Shown piece after piece: positions 1-9,570 of a DNA stretch of 52,807 bases; positions within the stretch are counted from its first letter, which is position 1; every line of letters begins with the position of its first letter. Source of the stretch: Thamnocephalis sphaerospora. Its lineage: Eukaryota; Zoopagomycota; Zoopagomycetes; Zoopagales; Sigmoideomycetaceae. A program made the position numbers and the translations under genes. The notes beneath the pieces are model-generated. The model ran no database searches. It was not told where the DNA came from and saw only the letters and a program-made list of their open reading frames with translations. The DNA lies in assembly GCA_003614735.1 (NCBI GenBank), contig KZ992461.1:1-52807 (forward strand). Reading direction: 5' to 3'.

Positions 1-101
1 AGACTTGTGCTGCATTGAAAGATGCAAACTGCCCACTGTTTGCTTCCACCACTATTCGCTCCTCTACACATCACTCTACAGTGCACATCTTGCAGGCAAG
101 C

Positions 102-443
102 ATGTTGCTCAACAATTACATTTCCGCGATTGCCGCTGTTGCTGCTTTTCTTGTTGTGGCAACAGATGGTGCTGTCATTTACGTCGGCGAAGGAGAAGAT
201 TGTGGTGGATACGCTCCAACTATTCCGGCTTGCAGACGGGGCTTCGTCTGCATCAACAACCCGCTGCTATCAGACTCTACTGGAAAGTGTGTACGCAGAG
301 AGCGGGTTGCCAGTCTTGGCGAGTCATGCAGCGATTCTTCCAAGACTGCTCCTGTATGCGGCCCCAATCTGATGTGCAAGCCTACGTGGCGGAAACTGTT
401 CCTTTTCAGCGAGTGTGTTCCAGCCAGCTCTCGGCGGTTGTGA
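102..443 (+). CDS. Small secreted cysteine-rich protein with a duplicated four-Cys module
   Basis: The predicted product has 113 residues in one exon. The chosen ATG opens directly on a hydrophobic signal peptide (about residues 1-23); the frame is also open upstream, but that stretch looks like leader. The mature part holds eight cysteines at 34, 44, 50, 63 and 76, 86, 92, 105. Both quartets have exactly the spacing C-x9-C-x5-C-x12-C, so the protein is a tandem duplication of one disulfide module. The arrangement recalls short Dickkopf or EB-type cysteine modules, but I do not recognise a named family. Export and disulfide bonding are inferred from the signal peptide and the even cysteine count. 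The function is unknown; an effector-like, wall or adhesion role is possible. The gene lies at the window edge, so its promoter is mostly outside. Confidence 0.65.
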   Translation: MLLNNYISAIAAVAAFLVVATDGAVIYVGEGEDCGGYAPTIPACRRGFVCINNPLLSDSTGKCVRRERVASLGESCSDSSKTAPVCGPNLMCKPTWRKLFLFSECVPASSRRL

Positions 444-1870
444 ACAATGGCACTCAATTATGCGTTGCAATATATCGCAGCATTGCAAAAGGCTACGCGT
501 TACGTATGTCGCTGGCTACTACAGCTCAGCATCCGCGGCATACTTTGCCGGCCTCTGCGTATGCATGTTGCGATATGGCGGGCTCAGGTCGCTTGTAAGC
601 ATAGCTGCTACTGCGTATGATGCCGGTCGCCGATCTAGACCGTTGCTATAAACTGTGTTTATGATGCTACACGCTCAAACAATTCGGATTCATTGTATGC
701 AGGTGCTTGCCTTTGCTGATCTCACCTGGACTGCATGCTTGCGCAGAATCGGTAGTCTGTGTCTGCTATATTGCCCGCACAGCACAGATTGCGCAGAAAA
801 GTTACACATAACCTAAGCCACCTTGTCATTGCCTCATTCGACAAGTCTACTGCATATTTCTTTGTTCTCTGCCATGTGCTGCCGCCACATCTCTAACAAC
901 ATACCGGCGTCAATCAAGTGAGAGTTTAGCCGACTGCGCGCAATGCAGGCGGCAATGGCACACATATCTGCCTTTTTGTCTGCACAGTAACAGTAACAGC
1001 CGCACGCAAAGAAGCCCGAATGGTATCAGCTTACAGGCAAGCGCCAACATTACGCCCACTCGTCATAGGTGGACATCGCTTGTTTGTGTAATCTGTCGCA
1101 GACTCGGACCACCATATGTCGCCCGGATGCAGTATGCAATCACCACCCGGGCGCTGGTGACCCATATGAAATGGCACATATACTGGACTCTACGCAACAG
1201 TATTCCACTCCTTGTCGGTTGCACGAGTGCCAACCAGTACGGGCGGCGTGTACATCACCACCGGCCGAATCCGTGTAACACGTCGTGCTTGTTTGGTTGC
1301 GCTCACCAGAGTTGGTACGGCCTAAAAGTGTGCTGCGCCAAATAGGCAACTACAGCGCAAACAGCACTTGCGAAGCAACGGCCGAGCACCACACGGGTGC
1401 GTAAAAGCGCCTGTGTCGGCTTGGGTGCAGCCGCACACATGTCGCCAAAACGAAGATTGCGCAGCTACCATCTTTGCTGCCCGCCAACGACACAGCGGGT
1501 CCTAACTCGTCATACAGGGATACCTACCCCCATGTCTCCGCGCTAGTGTTGCCATATTTGTCCACAAAGCTCTTTGGAGACACGGTGCGGCGGCCTGTCA
1601 TTGGTATAGCCCGGCATAATGCATCAGGCAAGGGTGGCTATAAGGCGCACAACAATTAACGGCCAGATCCTGATTACCACCGCAATCCACCGCCCTTGCT
1701 GCCGGCCGTTTCGTCTTCTCCGCTATCACTATCAAACAATTGCTGGGCACGCTGTTGGTTTAATGTACATTATCTGCTGACTCGGGTGTCGTATAGGACG
1801 TTCGCCTACTAGCCTCTGCTCTCATACTCTTCATCGTCGCGCACGCAGCGACTGGCGCTTTAGCCTAATC
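444..1870. other. Gene-free stretch
   Basis: About 1.4 kb with only short overlapping reading frames on both strands, none with recognisable domains, signal peptides or plausible splicing partners. I see no repeat or RNA gene. The right end should hold the promoter of the seven-helix gene that starts at 1871. Confidence 0.5.
1639..1644 (+). promoter_or_regulatory. TATA-like box upstream of 7TM gene 1
   Basis: TATAAG lies about 230 bp before the ATG at 1871. Similar motifs lie 190-200 bp before the ATGs of the two other paralogues, which supports a shared promoter layout. The motif is short and could occur by chance. Confidence 0.35.
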
Positions 1871-2887
1871 ATGTCGTTTTTTGGAACCTTTGACCGCGAT
1901 GAACTGCTCAAGGATGGCTGGGAAAAGGATGCAACGTTCCAGTGGGGCATTCCTTTACACCCACAGGGAGAACTGAACGCCATAGACTATCTGGCGCAGA
2001 CACCAGCCAGCCCGGATGAGATACGAACGCGTGCCTTTAGCATATTCATGCAGCTTCCGTTCCCTATTATCATCAACTACATTTTTATGCGCAATCTAGC
2101 CGTTTCCATACGCATGGTGTACCAGCGGCCGGAAGCGTTCGCTCCGTGGTGCTGCCTGCTGCAGGCGTCGGTTGGCGTGATCTACACTGTGAATGCGCTT
2201 TTGTACGCGTTTCCTGGAGGCCCGTCCTGCCGTCACGCCGTGTGGATCGTTGGCGTTGGCATCACCATCTCGCAGCTCTGCGTGGGTGCCACGCTTTTAC
2301 AAAAGGCATACATCGTGCACCACCGCAACAAGCGACTTTTGGTCCTCGGAATCACTCTCCTACTTCCGCAGCCTCTTATCATTTATTTCGTATGGATCAG
2401 CCCGGTGATCATGGCGCCACCGGCTGGCTGTTTGGCATGCTATCCGCACTACTTTCCCTGGGTCAAGTTTGCCATGGACATGCCAATCAACATTTTGTTT
2501 TCGGTTGCGTTCATCTCCGTGGTGTACCGTCAGTACCGCCAGTTTGGCACAGCTGCCTGGGCGCGCCTTGTCCGCAACGGAATCCGCACAATGTGTCTCA
2601 TCGTCATCTCCAACTTTGTTTGCATGATCTGTGCTGCATTCGAGGTTCTCAGCTTGCTCTCTCAGATGTTTATGCTGATAGACTGGATCATCACCTCGCT
2701 GCTCATGATACACCACTGCGAAAATATGCGCGTCTCTTCGGCCGCCACAAAAGACTCGCACAAGGCAGATGGCCGAGGCATCTTTTCGCACATCGAAACC
2801 GAAACGTCGGTTTTCGAGCGCCACTCTAGCGACGAGAACCTGCGCGCGCGGCGTGCTGGACGCAAATTCTTTCAAATGATTCGCTGA
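1871..2887 (+). CDS. Seven-helix membrane protein, family member 1
   Basis: Single-exon gene for 338 residues. After a hydrophilic N-terminus of about 55 residues carrying a WGIPLHP motif, seven hydrophobic segments follow: roughly 58-80, 92-113, 121-142, 152-172, 193-216, 234-258 and 262-280. A basic, Ser-rich tail of about 55 residues closes the protein. This layout, with a short extracellular N-terminus and a cytosolic tail, is compatible with a G-protein-coupled receptor, but I see no diagnostic class motif, so receptor function is inference. It is a paralogue of the genes at 43863 and 46619, sharing the N-terminal motif, the LLQKAY stretch after helix 3 and the PIN...VYRQYR region in helix 5. 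It is the most diverged of the three and has a longer tail. An ATTAAA lies 54 bp past the stop. Confidence 0.8.
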   Translation: MSFFGTFDRDELLKDGWEKDATFQWGIPLHPQGELNAIDYLAQTPASPDEIRTRAFSIFMQLPFPIIINYIFMRNLAVSIRMVYQRPEAFAPWCCLLQASVGVIYTVNALLYAFPGGPSCRHAVWIVGVGITISQLCVGATLLQKAYIVHHRNKRLLVLGITLLLPQPLIIYFVWISPVIMAPPAGCLACYPHYFPWVKFAMDMPINILFSVAFISVVYRQYRQFGTAAWARLVRNGIRTMCLIVISNFVCMICAAFEVLSLLSQMFMLIDWIITSLLMIHHCENMRVSSAATKDSHKADGRGIFSHIETETSVFERHSSDENLRARRAGRKFFQMIR

Positions 2888-3673
2888 CCAGGCGGTTGCC
2901 AACCAATGTGCGCCTTGCCGTTTGTACGGGCCATTACTCAATTAAACGCATGTTTTCATCCTGCTTATCGGCCGTGCTTGTTACAACACGCCCTACTACA
3001 AGAGTGCTAGTCGTTTGCAAGACTGTGGCGGAGATGCGTCGCGTTTGGGTGGAAATGGTATGCACACTACCAAAGAAATGACTGTATCTAGGCAAGCAAA
3101 GATAAGCAGCGCTCATTGGGGCGCTGTAAAAGCAGCGCATAGGCAAGCGTGTCGGCTGAGCCGGCCTGTGCTGGGCTGGGCACACGGATAACAGATTGTA
3201 TGGCCCTGACGGCGCAGGCTTGGATGAGCACAATGGGTTGCCCAGTTTTGTGCGCCCGTTTAGAATGCAGCTCGTCGGTAGGCAGAACCGGTCGCACATG
3301 ACGTGTACTCATAGCCGTATACACCGCCCACTCCATATGAATGGCCAGCCTGGCGTGCATCTTGGCCCGCACACGGCCGCCATGCAATGTCCTACACGGG
3401 TGCGTGAATATGCATGCGTAGCGATGAGCGCAGGCCTGGAACAAAGGAATCGCCAATCTTAGCATGCTCCAAAAGCAGCTGCGTGCCATCTTTAGCCGGT
3501 GTAACAGTCGAATGACGCAAAGGCAGCCATAAACACTAGTAAAACCGCCGCACTTTTGGCTTGACGCTACTTTTCCGCTGCCTATTCCCTCTTGCATTCA
3601 CAGCATAGTTGCATTTCTGCGCTGCATTCTACCGCATAGCACTTCAGTATCCCGATCGCACTCGCATTACACC
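2888..3673. other. Gene-free stretch
   Basis: About 790 bp between two plus-strand genes. A 169-codon minus-strand frame at 3088-3597 has no domain or signal features and is Cys/His/Arg-rich in the manner of chance frames. The right end should contain the promoter of the gene at 3674. Confidence 0.45.
2941..2946 (+). terminator. Polyadenylation-signal variant ATTAAA
   Basis: ATTAAA begins 54 bp after the stop codon of 7TM gene 1, a typical distance for a 3' end signal. Confidence 0.35.
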
Positions 3674-5293
3674 ATGTTCAACAGCGTGCACCGCACCGTG
3701 CGCGAAAGTGCCTTTCCAGAGCACGAGCCAAAGCGGCTGATTGTGTCGCGACTGATCACTGCCTTTCTTCTCTTTCTTGCCCTGGTAGCCACGTTCGTTC
3801 TTCTACTTCCACCTGCTTTAAGGGAGCCTACCGGCTATGATACCACAACCATCACCACTCCATTGAAGGTACCCGCCATGATTCTTTACAGCACCAATGG
3901 TCTTTTCTCTGGAAAGACAGGAATCAGCGGCAATTCAAGTACTGGGGCAAGCAGGTACCCAGAAATCGATGTTAGCGCTTATGGTGCCGCGTACTATAAT
4001 GACGGAACACCTGATTACCGCGTCAGAGATATTAGTACGTCGTTTCAAAAGTGGAGATGGGGAAACGATTGTATAATCAGCAAAAGCGAGCCAATACCAG
4101 TAACCGACTCTGCTGGGAGTACCACGATACATGCCTTTATGCCCAATCCGGACTGGCGGTTTACGGTTAACGGAGTCAACGATAGACGTCTCCGTAACAG
4201 CACTAAGATTAACATGAGTGCGATGGAAATCAAATTGAGTGTGAAAAATGTCAACCTCAGCGCTATATCTTGGATGCTACCTCAAGGTTTTCTAAAAATT
4301 GCGTTCTTGGAAGATGCTGGAAAAGCAGAAGCCATGCGCACCAATGGCAGTACAATTGATTTGTCGCAGATTACAGGACAAGCACGCGCCTTCGCTATGT
4401 GGGGCAATATTGCTGAGGTTACCTACCAGCAGCGCATCGTTAAGAGCTCGGCCAGCACCAGTGTGACCAAATTTGAAACTCAAATTATCGGTACGACGAG
4501 TGCAGACAACACATCAATGATCCTGAGAGTATCGCCGTCAAACTCTATAAGTGGAAACAATTACGAAGTTCCAGAGAGCACGCCTCAACCAAACTATGCC
4601 TTGTTAAGACTGTTCAGCACAATGGGTGGTGCATTTGCTTTGGCTTTAAGTATTTTCAGGTTTCTGTTTGGACAGCGCCGTCTCAGACCTTGGGGTGTTA
4701 TTCAGCAATTCTTTATGCGCAATCGCATCCTAGTGGCACTGCCACCCGCTGTAGCACAAGTTCGTAGCTTCACGCAGCCACAGATACCGAAAAAGACATC
4801 ATTGGACTCGGCTATTGGCAACAAAGATACTGATGATGGGCAGGATTTCGTTTCGACTGTCGCTTTATCGTCTAAGCAGGACAGCACCCCCAAAGATACC
4901 ATTACATGCGGAAATGAGGGTGCATCATTGCCTTATGAAAATCTTAGCCCAGAACTATCGTCGATTTTTGCTTCATACGCCAGAGAATTGCAAAGTCTGC
5001 AAGATATTGTCAAGGAACAAGCAATTGAGCTTTCTCGACTCAAAGAAGCAGCGCCGTCAGAGCAAACAACACATGCACATCGCTCTGATACTTGTGATGA
5101 TGCACACGATTCGAGCGACTCTCAATTAAAAAGGTCCACGGGTGCTGTTTCTTTTCTTGCTGCGCGCGTCGACCGCCTTGAGGCGTTTCATCAGCGCATG
5201 GAGACTATGTATCTTGCAACGGACTTGTTTAACCAAGATGGTAAAGTCAAGAAACGTAGCACGCTACAAGTGATTGCGGGATTGAACATTTAG
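3674..5293 (+). CDS. Two-helix membrane protein with glycosylation-rich ectodomain and coiled-coil tail
   Basis: Single-exon gene for 539 residues, not assigned to a named family. A basic cytosolic N-terminus leads into a first membrane helix (about 27-48). A domain of about 260 residues with several N-x-S/T sequons follows, implying a lumenal or extracellular side. A second helix lies at about 310-333, followed by an Arg-rich junction and a cytosolic tail of about 200 residues. The tail is Ser/Asp-rich with two short heptad stretches near 430-462 and 490-512 that may form coiled coils. The topology is in-out-in. The coding region is more AT-rich than its neighbours. It has no visible catalytic motif; a surface sensor or scaffold role is possible but not shown. 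Start: first ATG in frame, with an acceptable ACC context. Confidence 0.75.
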   Translation: MFNSVHRTVRESAFPEHEPKRLIVSRLITAFLLFLALVATFVLLLPPALREPTGYDTTTITTPLKVPAMILYSTNGLFSGKTGISGNSSTGASRYPEIDVSAYGAAYYNDGTPDYRVRDISTSFQKWRWGNDCIISKSEPIPVTDSAGSTTIHAFMPNPDWRFTVNGVNDRRLRNSTKINMSAMEIKLSVKNVNLSAISWMLPQGFLKIAFLEDAGKAEAMRTNGSTIDLSQITGQARAFAMWGNIAEVTYQQRIVKSSASTSVTKFETQIIGTTSADNTSMILRVSPSNSISGNNYEVPESTPQPNYALLRLFSTMGGAFALALSIFRFLFGQRRLRPWGVIQQFFMRNRILVALPPAVAQVRSFTQPQIPKKTSLDSAIGNKDTDDGQDFVSTVALSSKQDSTPKDTITCGNEGASLPYENLSPELSSIFASYARELQSLQDIVKEQAIELSRLKEAAPSEQTTHAHRSDTCDDAHDSSDSQLKRSTGAVSFLAARVDRLEAFHQRMETMYLATDLFNQDGKVKKRSTLQVIAGLNI

Positions 5294-6029
5294 CTTATTA
5301 CCTACTTGTGCATTACAATATACCAATTATCACTGTTTGTACCCGCATGAATGGCGTAGCGCGTATAACTTGTCCTAATGGCAGATAGCATGCACGACAG
5401 ACTTTTTGAAACGCCTGTTGCTGCTTGCGACGCCGACATGTATATGGCTGCGCAATGTACTGGTCTGCGTACTAGCGCCATGCATGGGAAGGTGACTGTG
5501 GCTGAAACCACGGGTCCAAGATGCATGCGCGCACATTACGCTGTAGGAGAGCCCGTAGCGTGGCGTAGAGAACGGGCACGGCGCAGCATGTAAGATGTGC
5601 ACGGCGCAGCACGATCTGCGCGCCGGTGGTGTGCGTGTTTTGTGATCTGCGCCCCGTGCAACCACAGGCAATGGGGCAGCAAATTTCAAACAGCACACGC
5701 AGTTTTTGACACTAATCTGCCCTTTTTTGTTACTTGCCCTTCATCAGTGTAACCGCATGGTGCTTGCTGCATTTCGCTACGCCGCGCCACCGATCTTTAT
5801 AACCGGCACGCCAACGCAAGTCGCATCACTTTCGCCACAACACGCCGCTCACTCACACTACTCGTTGCTCTTCGCCTCTACCGCACCTATTGACTAGGTT
5901 GCTCTATTCACTGCTGTCTTCTTATCCTGTCGAGCCTGGCTGGCCCAGCTCAACTATCAACTCTTGCCATCCTACAAATCACTGTCTTGTTCACATTGCT
6001 TCGTCTATCTTTCCATACACAGTGCAACC
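5294..6029. other. Gene-free stretch
   Basis: About 735 bp. Overlapping short frames on both strands have no recognisable content. It contains a TATA-like motif at 5798 and a pyrimidine-rich leader before the ATG at 6030. Confidence 0.45.
5798..5803 (+). promoter_or_regulatory. TATA-like box
   Basis: TATAAC about 230 bp upstream of the ATG at 6030, followed by a C/T-rich tract typical of fungal promoters. Motif match only. Confidence 0.3.
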
Positions 6030-6620
6030 ATGCTGCCGCCTGTTTTCATCACGCTGTTCATGGCCCTGGCCACCACAGTCTGGGGCCTTCCTATGCCACA
6101 TTCAGACAACAGTGCACAGTTTTTGCAGGAAATGCTCAGTGCATACAATACATATCGTGCAGAGCACAATATGTCGCCTGCTACACTTCTGGAGTGCGCA
6201 AATCAAGCGGCAGGTAGTGTCGACTGGACTCAACAGGCAGAGGGTACTGATGATGGTGTTTTAGCCAGTCAAGAGTACTCCAACTCCCTAGGAAAGCAAG
6301 CTTGTCCCGATACGACCAATGCGTCATTCTCTTTGCTTATTGCGCCAGGTCTCCTTAGCGCACCCAAAGATGATATTACATCGCTTTTGGCCAATGGGCC
6401 AAGTGATTTAGACAGCTGGACGCAGGTCGGGTTTGGACGGCAAAGTTTGTTGTACTCATCCGCGGCAAATGCCTATTCATGGACTATGATGCTTGTTAAG
6501 CCATCGCCTAGTATTGCGCGCCGATCTGAGGCTCTGCCCGATGATGAGAGGCAATCCATTCCAGAGGATCCATACTCTATTGATGAATCGTGGGGATACA
6601 CTCCATCTGCGGCCATGTAG
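6030..6620 (+). CDS. Secreted protein, probably a divergent CAP/SCP-like protein
   Basis: Single-exon gene for 196 residues. It begins with a signal peptide (about 1-19, ending near a Gly-Leu-Pro site). The N-terminal part of the mature protein has the pattern AYNTYRAEHN followed by an ECANQAA helix, which resembles the first helices of CAP (SCP/PR-1) domains. A later SWTMMLVK stretch could match the terminal strand of that fold. The canonical CAP histidine and glutamate positions are not clearly present, so the domain call is tentative. The last 40 residues are acidic and look unstructured. The gene ends close to an AATAAA. If CAP-like, it would act outside the cell, possibly binding lipid; this is inference from the family. 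Start: the ATG that opens the signal peptide; an earlier in-frame ATG at 5964 would bury it. Confidence 0.65.
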   Translation: MLPPVFITLFMALATTVWGLPMPHSDNSAQFLQEMLSAYNTYRAEHNMSPATLLECANQAAGSVDWTQQAEGTDDGVLASQEYSNSLGKQACPDTTNASFSLLIAPGLLSAPKDDITSLLANGPSDLDSWTQVGFGRQSLLYSSAANAYSWTMMLVKPSPSIARRSEALPDDERQSIPEDPYSIDESWGYTPSAAM

Positions 6621-6653
6621 CAGTATGTGTAGTTGATGCATGTAGATGCGCTG

Positions 6654-6659
6654 AATAAA
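6654..6659 (+). terminator. Polyadenylation signal AATAAA
   Basis: Canonical AATAAA about 34 bp after the stop of the CAP-like gene. Confidence 0.45.
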
Positions 6660-6832
6660 CGAGCTACACAATACGTACAAAGTGCATGTGCAAGTCGGTG
6701 TGATACGAGCTGCTTGCGTGTGCGCATAATGGCCACTGAGCCAAGGAAATCTGCATGCCGAGCAACAACAGTAACCAGACCCGTCGTCTTACACGTACAT
6801 TGCACTGAAGATTAGAATGTCGTAAGAGACAG

Positions 6833-6838
6833 TTTATT
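6833..6838 (-). terminator. Polyadenylation signal (minus strand)
   Basis: AATAAA on the minus strand about 88 bp downstream of the stop of the PH-like gene at 6926. Confidence 0.4.
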
Positions 6839-6925
6839 GTGCTATGACAGGACGCGCAGGCCAGCGTCGGGTGTTTGCAAATACCTTGCGCCAGCGAGCG
6901 TCAATGGTGCGCAGGTCAAAGCAGC

Positions 6926-7381
6926 CTAAATCGACGTTGATGAGTTGCGACGCTGGTTTTCGCGCGCACGATCCACTGCACGCCGCAGCAACGGCATGAA
7001 GCGGTGCGTGTCCTCTACAGAGAACCCCTTGCGCAGCCAGTCGTCTTTGACTTGCAGGAGCACACCTTCGTGGGTCTCCTCGACAAACGGCATGGCACGC
7101 CGCCAGTCGAGAGCCCACCAGGTGGCGCCGTCGCTCGACAGACCGTTCACCTTTTTCGAGTACCAGGGCAGCTCGAGATCACGGTCGGTGTAGGCAGACT
7201 CGATGTTGGTCAGCGGGATATGCTTGGCAACACCGGGGAAAAAGTACGAGTTGATGGCAATATCATCGTCCGTCAACGTGCAAAAGCCGTCGCGGTACAG
7301 AACGGTAGACTGGCGACGCGGCGCAAAAAACTCGTCGTCCGCCTCGTAGGTCTGCGTCACCGAGTCGCGGCGATCGGTCAT
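6926..7381 (-). CDS. Small PH-like domain protein
   Basis: Single-exon gene for 151 residues. An acidic N-terminus of about 25 residues is followed by a compact beta-rich region. It has an INSYFFPGVAKHIPLTNIES segment, a central WWALDWRR motif and a C-terminal FSVEDTHRFMPLLRRA helix. This strand-strand-helix order, with the paired tyrosine/phenylalanine-proline and W-L-D-R motifs, resembles small bacterial and fungal PH-like domain proteins of unknown role. The protein has no signal peptide or membrane helix, so a cytosolic location is expected. The frame stays open upstream to 7738, but that part is C/T-rich leader with no domain; I chose the ATG that begins the acidic N-terminus. It is convergent with the CAP-like gene and divergent from twinfilin. 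Confidence 0.7.
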   Translation of the reverse strand: MTDRRDSVTQTYEADDEFFAPRRQSTVLYRDGFCTLTDDDIAINSYFFPGVAKHIPLTNIESAYTDRDLELPWYSKKVNGLSSDGATWWALDWRRAMPFVEETHEGVLLQVKDDWLRKGFSVEDTHRFMPLLRRAVDRARENQRRNSSTSI

Positions 7382-7761
7382 CTTGGCGGTTGGAATGGCT
7401 GAGGAAAGGTAGCCGACAGGCGGTGAGTACAGTAATGGCAGACGCAGCGAATTGCTAGGCAGTAGAGTAGGCGCAGTACGGTTGGCTATACGATATATAC
7501 AGGCCGAAGGCAGTACAGCGTGAGCGCGGTGAGTTACAGTGTTTGGGCGATAAAAGAAAGACGGGCAGAGTCGGTGTCGTAAGCAGGAGTGGCATAAAAT
7601 GAATCGACGAGCTGAGACCTTTTTGGCCGTATTAAAATGCCTTTGTTTCGGTGCAAGCGTGGATGCGTCGAGTCGATAAGGATCGAGTCGTCCCGCTTGC
7701 CGCGCCAGCCCAGCAACGCACACTACTCCTTGTCTCATTACTATTCGTCCGTCTCGCGCAA

Positions 7762-9521
7762 ATGTCTCATCAAAGCGGCATTCGAGGCAAGTCCGCCACC
7801 GCCTGCTCTTGGCTGCTGCTCTCTGCAGCTGGCCGCGTGGTTGTGCCTGTTGACTGACGAAAGCGTGTTACGCGCACTGGCACACGCTTCTGCGCGTCCA
7901 CGGTCGCGTTGCAGTGTCCAAGGAGCTGGCCGAGCAGTTTGCCGCGGCTGTGGCCAGTAGCCAGGAACGCGCCATCAAGGTGTCCATTGTAGAAGGTGCG
8001 TGCAGTGTGCCAAGACGGCGCTAGGGCGAAAGCAAAGTGGTAACCACCGTCGACACGTTCTGCCAACAGAGGCGCTAGTGGAAACTGGCGCGCAGGCCGT
8101 AGATGGCGACTGGGAAGCGGGTAAGCATAGGCAGCGACGGGACTGCGCTTGGGCAAGATGGCCAATGCGTACGCGATGCAGATTTCGACCGAGTGACGGA
8201 ACTGCTGGAGGAGCGCAAGCCTGCCTACGTTCTCTACCGCCTGGACAGCAAAACACCTGCTGGCGACTACGAATGGCTCTTTTTATTCTATGTACCGGAC
8301 CGCGCCACCGTGCGCGACAAAATGCTGTATGCGTCCACACGCGCTACGCTCACCAAGGAGCTGGGTGACTCTCGGTTCAGCGATTCCATCTACGGCACCA
8401 CTATGGTACGCTGCCCTCTGGCTGTTTGTCATTGCGATAGCAATTTATGCAAATAGTGACATCATACGCTGCTCGCAGGAAGAGTTTACCCTGCAAGGCT
8501 ATCGCCAGCACATCCGGCATCAGCAGGCGGCTGCACCACTTACTGAAGCGGAGGAGCAGCTGGCACGTGTCAAGATTGCCGAGGTACGTGCTGACGCAGT
8601 AGTAGTAGTAGCAGCAGCAGCAGCAGCAGCTAGTAAGGCATCCTCTGATGGCGACTTTCTGCGCCTGCACATGTGTAGGCATCGGTGGATATCGGCACCA
8701 CCTCCCGCAGATCGCACATTGTCGGCGTTGCATTCCCCGTTAGCGAAGAAGCGACCGCTAAACTTGTCAAGTTTGCATCTGCTGACCGCGAATCCAACCT
8801 TGTCGTGCTGGTGCGTTGAGACGTTGTGGATACAGCGCAGCATGTATGCAGCGTGCTGATGCACTAGGATATCGTGGATAGCGTCTGGATACCAACGGCG
8901 AGACGGTAGAGTTTGACAAGTCGGCCACAGTATCTGCCGATGACTTGGCTGCCAACCTTGCGGAGGATGTGCCTCGCTTCATCTTTTACGCGCACACATA
9001 CGAAGTCGATACTGGAAAGCAGGAGACGGGCATCGGTGAGTAGTAAAAGCCGGACATGCCAGCTATTACTATTCTTGCTCACAGATGCACCATTTGGTTA
9101 CGATGATTGGTAGTATTTATATATGTCTGTCCGCTAAAGACCAAGGTGCGCGAGCGCATGCTGTACTCTTCGTGTCGCAGTGCTGTACTCCAAGCAGCCC
9201 AGGATGCTGGCGTTGCTGTAGCCAAAAAGGTGGGTCGCAAATAGAGCGCAAACGCACGAGCATTGTTTGGTCGGGTGCAGATGCAGCAGATTGATGGCGT
9301 GTTTCCCGCAGATGGAGACCAACGATGTGCGCGAGCTGACGCACGCCGAGTTGGACGAGCACTTTGAGGCGGAGCGCAACGTCAGCCGTCCTGCAACACC
9401 GGCGTCAGGCTTGCGCGGTGGCGCATTTAAACGCCCGGTTGCACCAGGCCGTGGGCCGCCGCGTCTTGCGCGGCGTGTCGTCAAGCGGGAGACGGAGACG
9501 CCAGCGGAGAAGGACTCGTAA
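7762..9521 (+). CDS. TWF1: Twinfilin (actin monomer-binding and capping protein)
   Basis: Predicted 365 residues, close to the usual 330-350. Exons: 7762-7786, 7915-7995, 8131-8405, 8479-8583, 8679-8810, 8882-9035, 9114-9229, 9312-9521; all phases join. The protein has two ADF-homology domains. The first includes MSHQSGIR at the start, PAYVLYRLD and VRDKMLYASTR. The second includes VGVAFPVSEEA and VFIYV...VRERMLYSSCR. A Pro/Arg-rich tail ends it. Twinfilins bind ADP-actin monomers, cap barbed ends and bind capping protein, in cortical actin; this is family knowledge. The first intron uses a GC donor (AG then GCAAGT at 7787). The fourth intron carries an AGT/AGC microsatellite. The stop lies 49 bp from the stop of the convergent DCAF4-like gene, so the 3' UTRs must overlap. 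Confidence 0.92.
8598..8630 (+). repeat. AGT/AGC trinucleotide microsatellite in a twinfilin intron
   Basis: About four AGT units run into about seven AGC units. The tract sits inside the intron 8584-8678, so it should not be translated. Confidence 0.8.
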
Positions 9522-9570
9522 TGTGCGCGCTTGCTAGAGCGTACATATGCAGACACCAATATAGTCGAAT

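Noticed and set aside
3088-3597. A 169-codon minus-strand frame in the 2.9-3.7 kb gap
   Set aside because: No domain, signal peptide or ordered hydrophobicity, and no plausible splicing partners.
8598-8630. AGC repeat read as a coding polyglutamine or polyserine tract
   Set aside because: It lies within an intron flanked by good splice sites, and the twinfilin protein is complete without it.
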